Source: Ruegeria meonggei (lineage in GTDB: Bacteria > Pseudomonadota > Alphaproteobacteria > Rhodobacterales > Rhodobacteraceae). From it: a stretch of DNA of 64,000 bases. The notes below the pieces were generated by a model. It did no database searches. It saw only the letters and a program-made list of their open reading frames with translations, and was not told the DNA's origin. The stretch lies in assembly GCF_900172215.1 (NCBI RefSeq), contig NZ_FWFP01000011.1, positions 1 through 64,000 on the forward strand, written 5' to 3'. Both the position numbers and the translations under genes were made by a program. Positions 17,921-27,196 of this stretch are shown piece after piece; positions within the stretch are counted from its first letter, which is position 1, and every line of letters begins with the position of its first letter.

Positions 17921-18253
17921 ATGTCGCGCAAATTGCCTGTCACTTTAGCGGTTTTCGCTTTTGTATTGACTCCGACCCTTGCTTCGGCGGGCAATGGTAG
18001 TGGCAAAGCTGGACACTGCCCGCCGGGTCTTGCCAAAAAGGCAGTTCCATGCGTGCCACCGGGTCAGGCAAAAAACTACTACAAGAAAGGCGATTACATC
18101 GCCCGCGACTATCGCTGGATCAATGATCCCAACCGATATGGGTTGCGCCGGGACGGGTACTATATTCGCGCTGGAGATTACGTTTACCGCGTCGACCCAG
18201 ACACGCAAAAAGTGCTGAACCTCATCGGAGCAGTGGCCGACATTCTGTATTGA
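17921..18253 (+). CDS. Small secreted RcnB-like protein
   Basis: A 110-residue protein. It has a signal peptide (MSRKLPVTLAVFAFVLTPTLASA), a low-complexity Gly/Lys/Pro stretch with two conserved Cys (HCPPGLAKK, VPCVPPGQAK), then an RcnB-type segment (DYRWINDPNRYGLRRDGYYI and GDYVYRVD). RcnB is a periplasmic protein linked to nickel and cobalt homeostasis, but the family name is broad and metal binding is not proven here. AAAGGA precedes the ATG. The region downstream to uvrA is non-coding. Confidence 0.75.
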   Translation: MSRKLPVTLAVFAFVLTPTLASAGNGSGKAGHCPPGLAKKAVPCVPPGQAKNYYKKGDYIARDYRWINDPNRYGLRRDGYYIRAGDYVYRVDPDTQKVLNLIGAVADILY

Positions 18254-18589
18254 TCCTTACTTAAAGGATTCCGCATCTAACGATCCCCGCTAAAAATAAT
18301 CACAATCAGTGGGTTAGATCCCAGCTGCTGAAGAACTGCTGCGCCTTCACGCTCTTTTTTCTTTTTGGAAACAAACGAAAGCAGCGCCTGATCATGTCAG
18401 GGCCCTGAGGGAACCAGCCGATCTGAACGTAGGGTTCGCACAATTCAATTTGACGTCCTCATTCCGCCGGCTGGCAAGAGGTTGCAGCTTTAGCTTTGCG
18501 CTTCCTTTTTGCCGCCGCATCTGCGCCGTAGGTTCATGTTACGACTGGCCCATTTCCGAACTCACATACGCTACAGGTTGCGACGGAAG
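18254..18589. other. Non-coding gap between the RcnB-like gene and uvrA end
   Basis: About 336 bases with no supportable gene. A T-rich tract (TCTTTTTTCTTTTTGG near 18352-18367) is the only notable element. The two genes point toward each other, so terminators are expected here, but I see no strong stem-loop. Confidence 0.4.
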
Positions 18590-21448
18590 TTACTCCGCCG
18601 CAACTTGTTCCGGGTTCAACATCTGATTCAGATAATGACCGGTATGGCTGCACTCGACAGCGGCTACGTCTTCAGGCGTTCCGATGGCCACGATTTCACC
18701 ACCACCATCGCCCCCTTCAGGACCGATATCGATGATGTGGTCAGCGGTTTTAACAACGTCCAAATTGTGCTCGATCACCACAACCGTATTGCCCTGATCG
18801 ACCAATTCATGAAGCACTTCCAACAACTTGCGCACGTCTTCAAAGTGCAGGCCAGTTGTCGGTTCATCCAGAATATACAGCGTTCGCCCGGTCGAGCGTT
18901 TGGATAATTCCTTTGACAGCTTCACCCGCTGCGCTTCCCCGCCTGAAAGCGTGGTCGCTTGCTGCCCAACCCTGATATAGCCCAGACCTACGCGTGCCAG
19001 CGCATCCATCTTGTCGCGGATCGACGGCACGGCTTTAAAGAAGTCCTGCGCGTCTTCTACGGTCATATCAAGGACATCCGCGATGGACTTGCCCTTGAAT
19101 TTGATCTCAAGCGTCTCGCGGTTATAGCGCGCACCCTTGCAGGTCTCGCAGGTGACGTAGACGTCAGGCAGAAAGTGCATCTCAATCTTGATGACGCCGT
19201 CGCCTTGACAGGCCTCGCACCGGCCGCCCTTGACGTTAAAGCTGAACCGCCCGGGCTTGTATCCCCGCGCCTTGGCCTCGGGCAGCCCGGCAAACCAATC
19301 GCGGATCGGAGTGAAGGCCCCGGTGTAAGTTGCTGGATTCGAACGCGGAGTCCGGCCGATCGGTCGTTGATCAATGTCAATGACCTTGTCCAGGTGCTCT
19401 AACCCTTTGATCGTCTCACAGGGCGCAGGTGTCTGGCGCGCGCCGTTCAGGCGCATCGAAGCGGTTTTGAACAGAGTCTCGATCGTCAATGTGGATTTCC
19501 CGCCACCCGACACGCCGGTCACGCAGACAAATTTGCCCAGCGGGAATTCGGCAGTGACGTTTCTCAGGTTGTTTCCTGTGGCTTTGACAACAGTAACCTT
19601 CTTCTTGTTGCCTTTGCGCCTTTCAACCGGGACCGAGATTTCACGCGTGCCCGACAGATACTGACCTGTCATCGACGCAGCATCCGCAGCGATCTGGTCG
19701 GGCGTGCCCTTGCTGACCACCTGCCCGCCATGAACCCCGGCACCGGGGCCAATATCGAACACGTAATCGGCCTCTCGAATGGCTTCTTCGTCATGCTCAA
19801 CAACAATAACCGTATTGCCCTGATCCCGCAGGTTTTTGAGGGTTCCCAACAAGCGGTCATTGTCGCGCTGGTGCAACCCGATTGAGGGTTCATCCAGCAC
19901 ATACAAAACACCCGTCAGGCCCGAACCGATCTGACTGGCCAATCTGATCCGCTGGCTCTCGCCACCGGACAGGGTGCCACTCGAGCGGGACAGCGTAAGA
20001 TATTCCAAACCAACGTTATTCAGGAACCCAAGTCGTTCGCGGATTTCCTTGAGGATGGCGCGCGCGATCTCATTATTCTGGACACTCAAGTGATTGGGGA
20101 CATCCCCGATCCAGGCCAAAGCCTCTCGGATCGACATTTTGACCACCTGACCCACATGCAGCTTGGCAATCTTAACGGCCAGCGCCTCTGGTCGCAGGCG
20201 ATAGCCGTGGCATGCGCCGCAAGAGCGGTTGTTCTGATACCGCTCGAACTCTTCCCGAATCCAAGCGCTGTCGGTCTCGCGATAGCGGCGTTCCATGTTC
20301 GGAATCACGCCTTCGAAACTGCGGGTGACCTGATAAACGCGCCCGCCTTCGTCGTAACGGAATTGGATTTCCTCATCGCCGGATCCGCGCAGAAACACCT
20401 GCTGAACCTTCGCGGGCAGGTCTTTCCATGGTGTGTTCTTGTCAAACTCGTAATGCCGCGCAATAGCCTCGATGGTTTGGAGGAAATACGGTGACTTACC
20501 CTTGCGCCAGGGGGCCAGCGCCCCGTCATACAGTTTGAGTGTCTGGTCCGGCACCACCAGCCGTTCGTCAAAAAACAGCTCAACACCCAGACCGTCACAA
20601 TCGGGACAAGCCCCAAATGGAGCGTTGAAAGAAAACAAACGCGGTTCGATCTCGGGGATCGTGAAGCCACTGACCGGGCAGGCAAAGTTCTCACTGAACG
20701 TGATGCGCTCGGGGTCGCCTTCGCGCGGCGCGGTTTCCAGAATGGCAATGCCGTCGGCCAGATCCAATGCGGTCCGCAGACTGTCGGCCAGCCGCGTCCC
20801 CATCCCTTCGCGCACCACCAAACGGTCGACCACCACGTCGATGTCATGCCGGAACTTCTTGTCCAACGTGGGCGGTTCGTCGAGCTCATAGAACTCACCA
20901 TCCACTTTTACGCGCTGAAAACCCTGCTTTCGCAGTTCCAGGAACTCTTTTTTGTATTCTCCCTTGCGGTCGCGCACGATAGGGGCCAGCAAATAGCCAC
21001 GCGTCCCCTCCTCCATTGTCATGATGCGGTCGACCATATCCTGCACCTGCTGGGCCTCGATGGGCTGGCCGGTGGCCGGGCTATAGGGCGTGCCTGCGCG
21101 AGCAAACAACAGGCGCAGATAGTCGTAGATCTCGGTGACCGTGCCCACTGTTGAGCGCGGGTTTTTCGAGGTGGTTTTCTGTTCAATCGAAATTGCCGGG
21201 GACAGACCGCTGATATGGTCCACATCCGGCTTTTCCATCATGTCCAGAAACTGCCGCGCATAGGCAGACAGGCTTTCGACATAGCGCCGCTGCCCTTCCG
21301 CATAGATCGTGTCGAACGCCAGCGAAGACTTACCCGAGCCCGACAATCCGGTGATCACCACCAGCTGATCGCGCGGAATATCCACATCGATGTTTTTGAG
21401 GTTATGTTCGCGCGCGCCGCGCACCTCGATATTCTTCAGCTCAGCCAT
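18590..21448 (-). CDS. uvrA: Excinuclease ABC subunit A
   Basis: A 952-residue DNA damage recognition ATPase of nucleotide excision repair, working with UvrB and UvrC. Two ABC ATPase modules are seen: the first Walker A in [15 protein letters not shown] at about 33, the second in [16 protein letters not shown] at about 640. Signature motifs [12 protein letters not shown] and [15 protein letters not shown] follow. Zinc-binding CXXC pairs appear in CPVSG, CPDCDG and CEACQGDG. The ATG at 21448 is the [16 protein letters not shown] start; a longer frame to 21505 lacks homology. A LexA-type box lies upstream. Confidence 0.96.
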   Translation of the reverse strand: MAELKNIEVRGAREHNLKNIDVDIPRDQLVVITGLSGSGKSSLAFDTIYAEGQRRYVESLSAYARQFLDMMEKPDVDHISGLSPAISIEQKTTSKNPRSTVGTVTEIYDYLRLLFARAGTPYSPATGQPIEAQQVQDMVDRIMTMEEGTRGYLLAPIVRDRKGEYKKEFLELRKQGFQRVKVDGEFYELDEPPTLDKKFRHDIDVVVDRLVVREGMGTRLADSLRTALDLADGIAILETAPREGDPERITFSENFACPVSGFTIPEIEPRLFSFNAPFGACPDCDGLGVELFFDERLVVPDQTLKLYDGALAPWRKGKSPYFLQTIEAIARHYEFDKNTPWKDLPAKVQQVFLRGSGDEEIQFRYDEGGRVYQVTRSFEGVIPNMERRYRETDSAWIREEFERYQNNRSCGACHGYRLRPEALAVKIAKLHVGQVVKMSIREALAWIGDVPNHLSVQNNEIARAILKEIRERLGFLNNVGLEYLTLSRSSGTLSGGESQRIRLASQIGSGLTGVLYVLDEPSIGLHQRDNDRLLGTLKNLRDQGNTVIVVEHDEEAIREADYVFDIGPGAGVHGGQVVSKGTPDQIAADAASMTGQYLSGTREISVPVERRKGNKKKVTVVKATGNNLRNVTAEFPLGKFVCVTGVSGGGKSTLTIETLFKTASMRLNGARQTPAPCETIKGLEHLDKVIDIDQRPIGRTPRSNPATYTGAFTPIRDWFAGLPEAKARGYKPGRFSFNVKGGRCEACQGDGVIKIEMHFLPDVYVTCETCKGARYNRETLEIKFKGKSIADVLDMTVEDAQDFFKAVPSIRDKMDALARVGLGYIRVGQQATTLSGGEAQRVKLSKELSKRSTGRTLYILDEPTTGLHFEDVRKLLEVLHELVDQGNTVVVIEHNLDVVKTADHIIDIGPEGGDGGGEIVAIGTPEDVAAVECSHTGHYLNQMLNPEQVAAE

Positions 21449-21516
21449 TTTTGGCCCCCAACACACATGAAACCTAGAAATAGGCGAGCGGCGCTGAGTC
21501 TCCAATAGAAAAGTTA

Positions 21517-21531
21517 GAACAAAGTGAGAAC
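21517..21531 (-). promoter_or_regulatory. SOS (LexA) box of uvrA
   Basis: On the uvrA strand the sequence reads GTTC, TCACTTT, GTTC, a perfect match to the alphaproteobacterial LexA consensus GTTC-N7-GTTC. It lies 69 bases before the uvrA start, consistent with damage-inducible control. Confidence 0.8.
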
Positions 21532-21587
21532 TGGCGGCGAAAAACCGATCACTCCTGACAGCTTATGCCAAAGCGCACGCAATCTGA

Positions 21588-21615
21588 CGGCATATCCGAG
21601 GAAACAGTGAATTCA
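21588..21615 (+). repeat. Left copy of an 11-bp repeat near the tRNA block
   Basis: CGGCATATCCG at 21588-21598, followed by TGAATTCA at 21608-21615. The same 11-mer and the same 8-mer, in the same order, recur at 24466-24476 and 24499-24506, on the other side of the tRNA and RTX region. Confidence 0.35.
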
Positions 21616-21623
21616 GGAATAAA

Positions 21624-21700
21624 TGGCGCGGTTGACGGGGCTCGAACCCGCGACCCCCGGCGTGACAGGCCGGTACTCTAACCAGCTGAGCTACAACCGC
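21624..21700 (-). tRNA. tRNA-Asp (GTC), copy 1
   Basis: A cloverleaf read on the minus strand: acceptor GCGGTTG with CAACCGC, D arm GCTC-GAGT type, anticodon stem around CTGTCAC giving anticodon GTC, T arm GCGGG/CCCGC region, discriminator G and an encoded CCA. It differs from copy 2 at one D-loop base. Confidence 0.95.
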
Positions 21701-21745
21701 GCATCTATTTCGTTGTCCATTTACCCGGACCCAGGCTGACAGCGA

Positions 21746-21822
21746 TGGCGCGGTTGACGGGGCTCGAACCCGCGACCCCCGGCGTGACAGGCCGGTACTC
21801 TAACCATCTGAGCTACAACCGC
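21746..21822 (-). tRNA. tRNA-Asp (GTC), copy 2
   Basis: Identical to copy 1 apart from one D-loop base (T instead of G in the plus-strand ACCATCTG segment). CCA is encoded. The tandem pair lies on the minus strand, 45 bases apart, and likely transcribes as one unit. Confidence 0.95.
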
Positions 21823-22322
21823 CCGCTGCCCGTTCATTGCTGAACGTTGGGGTGTATTATGGGTACGCCCCGACATCGTCAAGCGGCGTTTTCAAGTTTT
21901 TCGCCGGAACGGGAAAAATTGTTGGCTAAGGATCGAAAATCGGCAGAATGGTCCGACTGGCGAAATCAACCGGGTTCGCCATCCTTTCTAACAGGATGCG
22001 ACCGTGATAAATGACGCGAGGTTTTGCCACCTGCAGAGTCACATTAAGACCGCTGTCGCTGACTAAAGTGTACATATGGACCAATAAACCACCGTCAAAA
22101 GAACACTGATTGGATGATCCGTTGAACCAATGCAACAATACCTGCAACAGCCAAGAGTAAGACACATTTGCGCCTTGAAATCCCCGCCTTAGATTTCGAC
22201 TATATTGGCAGTCAGAAACGCGACGATTTTTGCGTTTAGAACTTCAAAAACGAAACGCATCCGAACCCGGTACAATGCTGCCAGGCATCAGGACGCGAAA
22301 GACACGGAAACGGTAGTAAATT
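21823..22322. other. Intergenic region between tRNA-Asp and the RTX protease gene
   Basis: 500 bases with no supportable gene. The tRNA promoter must lie on one side and the protease promoter on the other. A possible 79-codon minus-strand frame at 21926-22165 has no family likeness or ribosome site. Confidence 0.5.
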
Positions 22323-24179
22323 ATGGCAATCGCAGTAAGTAACTCTCCTGGTAACAACCCCACAGGAAATCCATTTGTCGACAGTCTGATCTGGGGATCT
22401 TCCTGGTCTGGCGGCACCATCACCTATTCTTTTGACCCTGGTTACTATGGCGACAGCGCTTTCTCATTAGCGATGAAATCTGCAGTTCGTGCAGCCTTCG
22501 ACATTATTGAAACCATTATTCCGCTGAATTTTTCCGAACAGGGGTTTCTGACTGGCGGGGGGGCCTTTATCAATGACGTCGACATCACCTACGCTCTGGT
22601 TTCACAAAACTATCTTGGCGGTCCGGGCAGTGTAGGATTCCACCAAGTTCCGGGTGATTCATCACTTGCTAGCGATGGAAACCAAGCCATTTTCGGCCTG
22701 TTTGGATATGATTCAATAATCTACAATCCTGAGGGCCTCCAAAAAGGCGGCGCTGGTTTTTCGGTTATCTTGCATGAAATTTTACACGGTTTGGGTCTTG
22801 CACATCCACATGACACTGGCGGTGGGTCATCCATTTTTCCAGGCGTCTTCTCATCGACCGGTGATTACGGGTACCAGGGCCAAAACCAGGGCATTTTTAC
22901 AATCATGTCGTATAACGAGGGATACGCTCAGGCAATTCCGGTTACTACGTATACCTACGGCGATGTTGCGACACCGATGGCGCTCGATATTGCGGCATTG
23001 CAAGCGATCTACGGAACGGCATCCAACGCAACCGGGAACAACGTGTACAGCCTGCCCGGATACAACGGCGCGGGGACACATTGGTCTTCGATCTGGGACA
23101 CCGGTGGAAATGACACGATTTACGCTGGCGGGGTTCAACGAAACACGGTCATTAACCTAAATGATGCGGATCTTTCAGGCTCGGATGCTGGTGGCTCGCC
23201 GATCTATGCCGCAGGTATTCAAGGCGGGTTTACGATCGCCAATTCGGTTGTAATCGAAAACGCAGTCGGTGGTACAATGTCGGACACAATTATCGGCAAT
23301 GAAGTCGGGAACTGGCTGGATGGTCGCTCTGGAAACGACATTATCTATAGCGGGTCCGGAAATGACCAGATCATTGGAGGAGACGGCAACGATACACTTT
23401 CCGGCGACAACGGCTCGGACATTGTGTCTGGTGGAAACGGAGTAGACAACATCATTGCCTACGCGGGCGACGGAAACGACAACATCAATGGTGGTGGAGG
23501 TTATGACTGGCTACGCTTTACCGGGAACACGTCCATAAATCTGGATCTGTCCAACAAAGGTCAGCAAAACACCGGCTACGGGTTTGATACCATCCGGAGC
23601 ATCGAACATGTTTCAGGAAGCGATGCAAATGACCAGATTACTGGATCAAAAGTTGCCAACATTCTGAATGGAAGAAAAGGAAGCGACACACTTGATGGGC
23701 AAGAGGGCGACGATACCCTCAACGGCGGCAGACACAGTGACATATTGATCGGCGGCAGAGGTCGGGACACTATTAACGGTGGCAACGGCGCGGACATTAT
23801 TGAAGGTGGCAAAGGCCTGGATTTCATGAACGGCGGTAATGGCCCTGACACTTTCGTCTTCACAACGATGCGTGACAGCACGAATTCAACGATCTATTCC
23901 GATGTAATTGGCGATTTCCGCTCTGGTGAGGATAAAATCGACCTGAGCGCGATTGACGCCAGTGAAATTTTGCCAGGTGATGACGCATTTATCTTCAGGG
24001 GTCAGGGACCGATCACAACATCTCAGGAAGGTGAGATTTCCTATCTGAAAATCGATGCCGCGGGGACTGCGAACGACAGAACCTATGTCTTTATTGACTC
24101 GGACGCCGACAAAGCCCGCGAAATGGTGATCGAATTGACGGGGCTGCACGACCTGACGGCCAACGATTTCATCCTCTGA
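22323..24179 (+). CDS. RTX metalloprotease (M10/serralysin-like)
   Basis: A 618-residue secreted zinc protease. No N-terminal signal peptide. The zinc site is HEILHGLGLAHPHD (about residue 153) and the Met-turn is TIMSYNE, together the metzincin signature of M10 peptidases. Residues about 335-490 hold glycine- and aspartate-rich calcium-binding nonapeptides (GGDGNDTLS, GGNGADIIE and others) forming a parallel beta-roll. A hydrophobic C-terminus (VIELTGLHDLTANDFIL) fits type I secretion. No T1SS genes lie nearby, so the exporter must be elsewhere. The A/T-richer codon use and position between tRNA genes hint at acquisition. Confidence 0.9.
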   Translation: MAIAVSNSPGNNPTGNPFVDSLIWGSSWSGGTITYSFDPGYYGDSAFSLAMKSAVRAAFDIIETIIPLNFSEQGFLTGGGAFINDVDITYALVSQNYLGGPGSVGFHQVPGDSSLASDGNQAIFGLFGYDSIIYNPEGLQKGGAGFSVILHEILHGLGLAHPHDTGGGSSIFPGVFSSTGDYGYQGQNQGIFTIMSYNEGYAQAIPVTTYTYGDVATPMALDIAALQAIYGTASNATGNNVYSLPGYNGAGTHWSSIWDTGGNDTIYAGGVQRNTVINLNDADLSGSDAGGSPIYAAGIQGGFTIANSVVIENAVGGTMSDTIIGNEVGNWLDGRSGNDIIYSGSGNDQIIGGDGNDTLSGDNGSDIVSGGNGVDNIIAYAGDGNDNINGGGGYDWLRFTGNTSINLDLSNKGQQNTGYGFDTIRSIEHVSGSDANDQITGSKVANILNGRKGSDTLDGQEGDDTLNGGRHSDILIGGRGRDTINGGNGADIIEGGKGLDFMNGGNGPDTFVFTTMRDSTNSTIYSDVIGDFRSGEDKIDLSAIDASEILPGDDAFIFRGQGPITTSQEGEISYLKIDAAGTANDRTYVFIDSDADKAREMVIELTGLHDLTANDFIL

Positions 24180-24244
24180 TGTCCTAGCAACTGCAGAGCG
24201 AGGGTCTTTTGCGCCCTCAATGCCAGACGGGTATTAATACCTGC

Positions 24245-24290
24245 AAAGGGCAAGCAACAAAAACACTGTTTTGCTTGCCCTTTTGCTTTT
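24245..24290 (+). terminator. Terminator after the RTX protease gene
   Basis: AAAGGGCAAGCAA and TTGCTTGCCCTTT form a 13-bp perfect stem with a 13-base loop, followed by TGCTTTTT. Confidence 0.85.
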
Positions 24291-24361
24291 TCCCAAATTT
24301 CACCTATCCTGATCAGGCACCCTTGCGAACTTTTGAGACTCGCTATAATAGGCTTGCGCAC

Positions 24362-24436
24362 GGGTGATTAGCTCAGTGGTAGAGCGCTTCGTTCACATCG
24401 AAGATGTCAGGAGTTCAAATCTCTTATCACCCACCA
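24362..24436 (+). tRNA. tRNA-Val (CAC)
   Basis: A cloverleaf on the plus strand: acceptor GGGTGAT with ATCACCC, D arm GCTC/GAGC, anticodon stem CTTCG/CGAAG with loop TTCACAT giving anticodon CAC, T arm with one G-T pair, discriminator A and encoded CCA. It decodes GTG. Confidence 0.93.
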
Positions 24437-24465
24437 TCCTCCCCTCAGTAAATCTTTGCAAGACG

Positions 24466-24506
24466 CGGCATATCCGGCGAAACCGGTGGAGGATTCGCTG
24501 AATTCA
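24466..24506 (+). repeat. Right copy of the 11-bp repeat near the tRNA block
   Basis: CGGCATATCCG at 24466-24476 and TGAATTCA at 24499-24506 match the copy at 21588-21615 on the other side of the tRNA-Asp/RTX/tRNA-Val region. Spacing between the two words differs (9 against 22 bases). Confidence 0.35.
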
Positions 24507-24522
24507 AAATTCCTTTGCTAAT

Positions 24523-24551
24523 AAAAAAGGGCGAGGTCACAGACCCCGCCC
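24523..24551 (-). terminator. Terminator of lon
   Basis: Read on the minus strand: GGGCGGGGT, a short loop, ACCTCGCCC (one G-T pair), then six Ts. It starts about 20 bases after the lon stop. Confidence 0.85.
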
Positions 24552-24571
24552 CAATCGTTTGTCCCGAAACA

Positions 24572-26983
24572 TTAATGCGCGGTTGCTGAAGCACCACTTC
24601 CGTCCGAAGTCACTTTGGCCGCCGCCGCAGCGGCTTCTTCTGCGGCTTCGTCCCATTCAACAGGCTCTGGATCCCGCACCAGCGCCTGCTTCAACACTTC
24701 GGACACGTGGGAAACGGGAATGATTTCAAGCCCTTCTTTCACGTTGTCCGGGATCTCGGCGAGGTCCTTTTCGTTCTCTTCCGGGATCAGCACTGTTTTG
24801 ATCCCACCGCGCAAGGCCGCCAGCAATTTCTCTTTCAAACCGCCGATCGGCATCGCGTTTCCACGCAGGGAAACCTCTCCGGTCATTGCTATGTCCTTGC
24901 GCACCGGAATACCGGTCAGCACCGACACGATCGAGGTGACCATTGCCAAACCGGCGGAAGGTCCGTCCTTGGGCGTTGCCCCATCCGGCACGTGGACGTG
25001 GATATCCAGCTTGTCGAACTTCGGCGGCTTCACCCCGATCTTAGGCGAAATCGAACGGACATAAGACGAGGCCGCATCGATGGATTCCTTCATCACATCG
25101 CCCAGCTTGCCGGTGGTCTTCATCCGGCCCTTTCCGGGCAGCTTTAGCGCCTCAATGTGCAACAGATCGCCACCGACGGACGTCCAGGCCAGACCAGTGA
25201 CAACACCAACCTGATCATCCTGTTCAGCCAGACCATAACGGAACTTCGGCACGCCCAGGAAATCATCCAAGTTTTCAGGTGTCACGGTGACTGCATCCGC
25301 CTCCTTCTTGATGATCTTAGTCAGCGATTTCCGCGCGACCTTGGCGATCTCACGTTCCAGGTTCCGCACACCCGCCTCACGGGTATAGGTGCGGATGATC
25401 GATTGCAGTGCCTCATCGGTCAGTTCAAACTCTTTGTCCTTCAGGCCGTGGTTTTTGACCTGTTTGTCGATCAGGTGCTGCTTGGCGATTTCGCTTTTTT
25501 CGTCTTCGGTGTAACCGGCCAGCGGAATGATCTCCATCCGGTCCAGCAAAGGACCGGGCATGTTATAGCTGTTGGACGTGGTCAGGAACATCACGTTGGA
25601 CAGGTCATATTCGACCTCCAAGTAGTGATCCATAAATGTGCTGTTCTGTTCCGGGTCCAACACTTCAAGCATGGCCGAGGCCGGATCGCCGCGGAAATCC
25701 TGCCCCATCTTGTCGATCTCATCGAGCAGGATAAGCGGGTTCGTGGTTTTCGCCTTTTTCAGCGCCTGAATGATCTTGCCGGGCATCGAGCCGATGTAAG
25801 TCCGGCGGTGACCGCGAATTTCGGATTCGTCACGCACGCCGCCAAGGCTAATGCGAATGAACTCGCGCCCCGTGGCTTTGGCAACCGACTTCCCAAGCGA
25901 GGTCTTACCAACACCCGGAGGGCCAACAAGGCACAGGATCGGCCCCTTCAACTTTTTCGAGCGCTGCTGAACGGCCAGGTATTCGACGATCCGTTCCTTG
26001 ACCTTCTCAAGGCCGTAATGGTCATCGTCCAGAATGGTCTGCGCGCGGCCCAAGTCTTTTTTGACTCGGGATTTGGTGCCCCAGGGCAGAGACAGAATCC
26101 AGTCCAGATAATTGCGTACAACCGTCGCTTCGGCAGACATCGGGCTCATGTTACGCAGCTTTTTCAGCTCGCCCTCGGCCTTCTCCAGCGCTTCTTTCGA
26201 CAGTTTGGTTTCGGCAATCTTGGCTTCCAGTTCAGCAACTTCGTTGCCGCCGTCCTCGCCGTCGCCAAGTTCCTTCTGAATGGCCTTCATCTGCTCATTC
26301 AGATAATATTCGCGCTGCGTCTTCTCCATTTGGGATTTGACGCGGGTCTTGATCTTTTTTTCGACTTGCAGAACAGACATTTCGCCCTGCATCAAACCAT
26401 AGACCTTTTCCAGCCGCTCGCTGACGCTGAGGGTTTCCAGAAGATCCTGTTTTTGTTCGACCTCTATGCCCAAATGGCCCGACACAAGGTCAGCCAGCTT
26501 GGCGGGTTCGGCGGTTTCACCGACGGCAGAAAGCGCTTCTTCGGGGATGTTCTTGCGCACTTTGGCGTAGCGCTCGAACTCATCAGAAACGGTACGCAGC
26601 AGCGCTTCGGTTGTGGTGACGTCGCCCGGAATTTCGGTCAGATATTCTGCGCGCGCCTCAAAAAAATCTTCGTTTTCCAGAAATTCTGTGATCTGTACTC
26701 GCGCCTGGCCTTCGACCAGCACTTTGACTGTACCGTCCGGCAGCTTCAGCAGCTGCAGTACGTTGGCCAATACACCCGAGCGATAAATACCGTCCTGAAC
26801 CGGGTCGTCATCGCCTGGGTCAATCTGGCTGGACAGCAAAATCTGTTTGTCGTCCTGCATCACCTCTTCCAGTGCGCGGACGGATTTTTCCCGACCCACA
26901 AACAGCGGCACGATCATATGCGGGAAAACCACGATATCGCGCAGCGGCAGTACGGGGTACGAAGAATTCAGGGGCTCTTGCAT
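24572..26983 (-). CDS. lon: ATP-dependent protease Lon
   Basis: An 803-residue cytosolic AAA+ serine protease for damaged and regulatory proteins. N-terminal substrate-binding domain (PVLPLRDIVVFPHMIVPLFV), Walker A GPPGVGKTSLGKS at about 355, Walker B PLILLDEIDK, and the Ser-Lys dyad with PKDGPSAGLAM (Ser) and GGLKEKLLAALRGG (Lys). The C-terminal tail is Ala/Glu-rich. The ATG at 26983 has AAGGA six bases upstream, whereas a TTG at 26989 would sit against the ribosome site. A sigma-32-like promoter lies upstream. Confidence 0.96.
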   Translation of the reverse strand: MQEPLNSSYPVLPLRDIVVFPHMIVPLFVGREKSVRALEEVMQDDKQILLSSQIDPGDDDPVQDGIYRSGVLANVLQLLKLPDGTVKVLVEGQARVQITEFLENEDFFEARAEYLTEIPGDVTTTEALLRTVSDEFERYAKVRKNIPEEALSAVGETAEPAKLADLVSGHLGIEVEQKQDLLETLSVSERLEKVYGLMQGEMSVLQVEKKIKTRVKSQMEKTQREYYLNEQMKAIQKELGDGEDGGNEVAELEAKIAETKLSKEALEKAEGELKKLRNMSPMSAEATVVRNYLDWILSLPWGTKSRVKKDLGRAQTILDDDHYGLEKVKERIVEYLAVQQRSKKLKGPILCLVGPPGVGKTSLGKSVAKATGREFIRISLGGVRDESEIRGHRRTYIGSMPGKIIQALKKAKTTNPLILLDEIDKMGQDFRGDPASAMLEVLDPEQNSTFMDHYLEVEYDLSNVMFLTTSNSYNMPGPLLDRMEIIPLAGYTEDEKSEIAKQHLIDKQVKNHGLKDKEFELTDEALQSIIRTYTREAGVRNLEREIAKVARKSLTKIIKKEADAVTVTPENLDDFLGVPKFRYGLAEQDDQVGVVTGLAWTSVGGDLLHIEALKLPGKGRMKTTGKLGDVMKESIDAASSYVRSISPKIGVKPPKFDKLDIHVHVPDGATPKDGPSAGLAMVTSIVSVLTGIPVRKDIAMTGEVSLRGNAMPIGGLKEKLLAALRGGIKTVLIPEENEKDLAEIPDNVKEGLEIIPVSHVSEVLKQALVRDPEPVEWDEAAEEAAAAAAKVTSDGSGASATAH

Positions 26984-27062
26984 GCTCAATCCTTATCATT
27001 GGCAAGACGGCTCTGGTCCCTCATCGAGGCAACGCCCGGCCATCTCCTGTCTTGGACAATAA

Positions 27063-27091
27063 AGGTGGGGCAGACACCGCCCCTTTTCAAC
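27063..27091 (-). promoter_or_regulatory. Heat-shock (sigma-32-like) promoter of lon
   Basis: On the lon strand GTTGAAA, a 14-base spacer and CCCCACCT match the E. coli sigma-32 form CTTGAAA-N(11-16)-CCCCATNT at most positions. It lies about 80 bases before the lon start. The G-rich and C-rich parts also form a short hairpin, so it was weighed against a terminator; no gene ends there. Confidence 0.55.
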
Positions 27092-27196
27092 CTCATCATC
27101 ATTTGTCTGAATTAGAATGACCTGTGGTTTTTCGGACTGCAAGGCGTCGCAACAACATATCCACCGATTTTAACATAGCAGGCCGATTGTCGGAGC

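Noticed and set aside
21926-22165. A 79-codon minus-strand frame upstream of the RTX gene.
   Set aside because: No ribosome site, no recognisable family, and a region rich in control DNA.
23330-23850. Regular short repeats in DNA that could look like a CRISPR or tandem array.
   Set aside because: They are the Gly-Asp nonapeptide codons of the RTX domain, with variable spacing inside one reading frame.
27063-27091. A terminator on the plus strand (GGGGC ... GCCCC TTTT).
   Set aside because: No gene ends there on that strand; the same bases are better read as a heat-shock promoter of lon.
25157-27115. A 652-codon plus-strand frame across lon.
   Set aside because: It lies antisense to lon, whose motifs are complete, and its protein has the His/Gln/Phe-rich composition typical of a GC-rich antisense frame.
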